Assembly: GCA_000497125.2 (NCBI GenBank)
Contig: CM035316.1
Location: 820,001-884,000 of the forward strand
Reading direction: 5' to 3'
Length of the DNA stretch: 64,000 bases
Origin: Spironucleus salmonicida
Lineage: Eukaryota > Fornicata > Diplomonadida > Hexamitidae
Shown: positions 63,661 through 64,000 of the stretch, in pieces
Position numbering within the stretch: position 1 is the first letter of the stretch
Layout of the letters: every line of letters starts with the position of its first letter
The notes under the pieces: model-generated
Seen by the model: only the letters and a program-made list of their open reading frames with translations
Told to the model about the DNA's origin: nothing
Database searches by the model: none
Position numbers and translations under genes: made by a program

Positions 63661-64000
63661 TCAGTCACTGACAACTACGCCTCTTTTCGCTGGTCTGCTC
63701 GCCATAGAAATCCCACCTGACTTGAGGGTGCTCCCCAATGCATAGGTTCCAGGGCCTGGTACAGAATCCTTACCTGTACCTACTTCAGTTCTGCCGGCAA
63801 AAGATGCCCCTACTCCTTATCTATCGAAATCTCCTTTTATTGAATAGCTACCTGGTCCTGGATTTTCATTGCCAACCTTGATAGGACTTCTAGAAGCTAA
63901 GGATATATTTCTGCCTTTATCTCTATTATTTAGATTATAAGTATCGGGGCTTGGGGCATCAGCTTTCTTTCGAATTTCCCAGTCTTAGACTCCAGGTTTA
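63661..64000 (-). CDS. STPGR protein, 5' end beyond window
   Basis: At least 112 residues with NPGPGSYSIKG and VPGPGTYALGS repeats and a C-terminus GISMASRPAKRGVVVSD. Aligns along its length with the protein at 57450-58076 (DWEIRKKADAPSPDTYN vs DWEVKKRSSSPPPGAYN). Stop TGA 63661-63663. Confidence 0.85.

Overview
The window is nuclear DNA of a gene-dense, apparently intron-poor eukaryote that uses a non-standard genetic code. TAA and TAG occur inside nearly every recognisable gene and read as glutamine, and TGA is the only stop. All the well-identified complete genes (eS12, Snu13, uS9, uL11, Bud32, proteasome beta-2, cathepsin, flavodoxins, DJ-1) end in TGA. Together with strong AT richness, a cysteine-rich membrane protein of diplomonad type and papain-like proteases with a C-terminal membrane anchor, this points to a hexamitid diplomonad (Hexamita, Trepomonas or Spironucleus type). 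That assignment is an inference; a ciliate-type code cannot be excluded from code alone. All CDS coordinates below assume TGA-only termination.

Layout. 1-8.3 kb: unknown proteins, a proteasome beta-2 subunit and a drug/metabolite-type transporter. 8.5-11 kb: a cysteine-rich membrane protein remnant and AT-rich spacer. 11.2-13.5 kb: a coiled-coil protein divergent from ribosomal eS12, then Snu13. 13.6-19.1 kb: small unknown genes and a flavodoxin. 20-23.5 kb: Bud32 kinase, an unknown GC-rich gene, a cathepsin remnant and tRNA-Phe. 23.6-29.6 kb: MORN-repeat protein, unknown proteins, uS9, a long coiled-coil protein and a second flavodoxin. 30.3-34.5 kb: Myb-like gene and a large AK7-like flagellar protein with a Dpy-30 tail. 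36.5-44.3 kb: a paralogue of the coiled-coil protein, then second copies of three blocks (A, B, C) containing the unknown GC-rich gene, eS12 with its divergent partner, tRNA-Phe and an intact cathepsin. 44.7-50.3 kb: uL11, two COPI-associated-like membrane proteins, DJ-1 and a two-repeat Myb protein. 50.3-54.2 kb: decaying genes including a leucine-rich-repeat pseudogene. 54.2-64 kb: unknown genes, three sperm-tail PG-rich-repeat proteins and an FtsJ-like methyltransferase-like protein.

The most notable structure is three recent near-identical segmental duplications: A (1,276 bp direct), B (1,775 bp direct) and C (1,580 bp inverted). They are assembled next to each other at 38.2-43.5 kb and partly at 20.5-23.5 kb. 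The breakpoints truncate Bud32 in one copy of A, the cathepsin in one copy of C, and swap the C-terminal tail of the coiled-coil gene in B. A second discovery is a dispersed set of short proteins starting Met-Gly with a short acidic, Phe-Gly-containing motif close behind (five members here), which look like N-myristoylated small proteins of unknown role. Translation-related genes share a TTTYCACTCCAC element just upstream of ATG.
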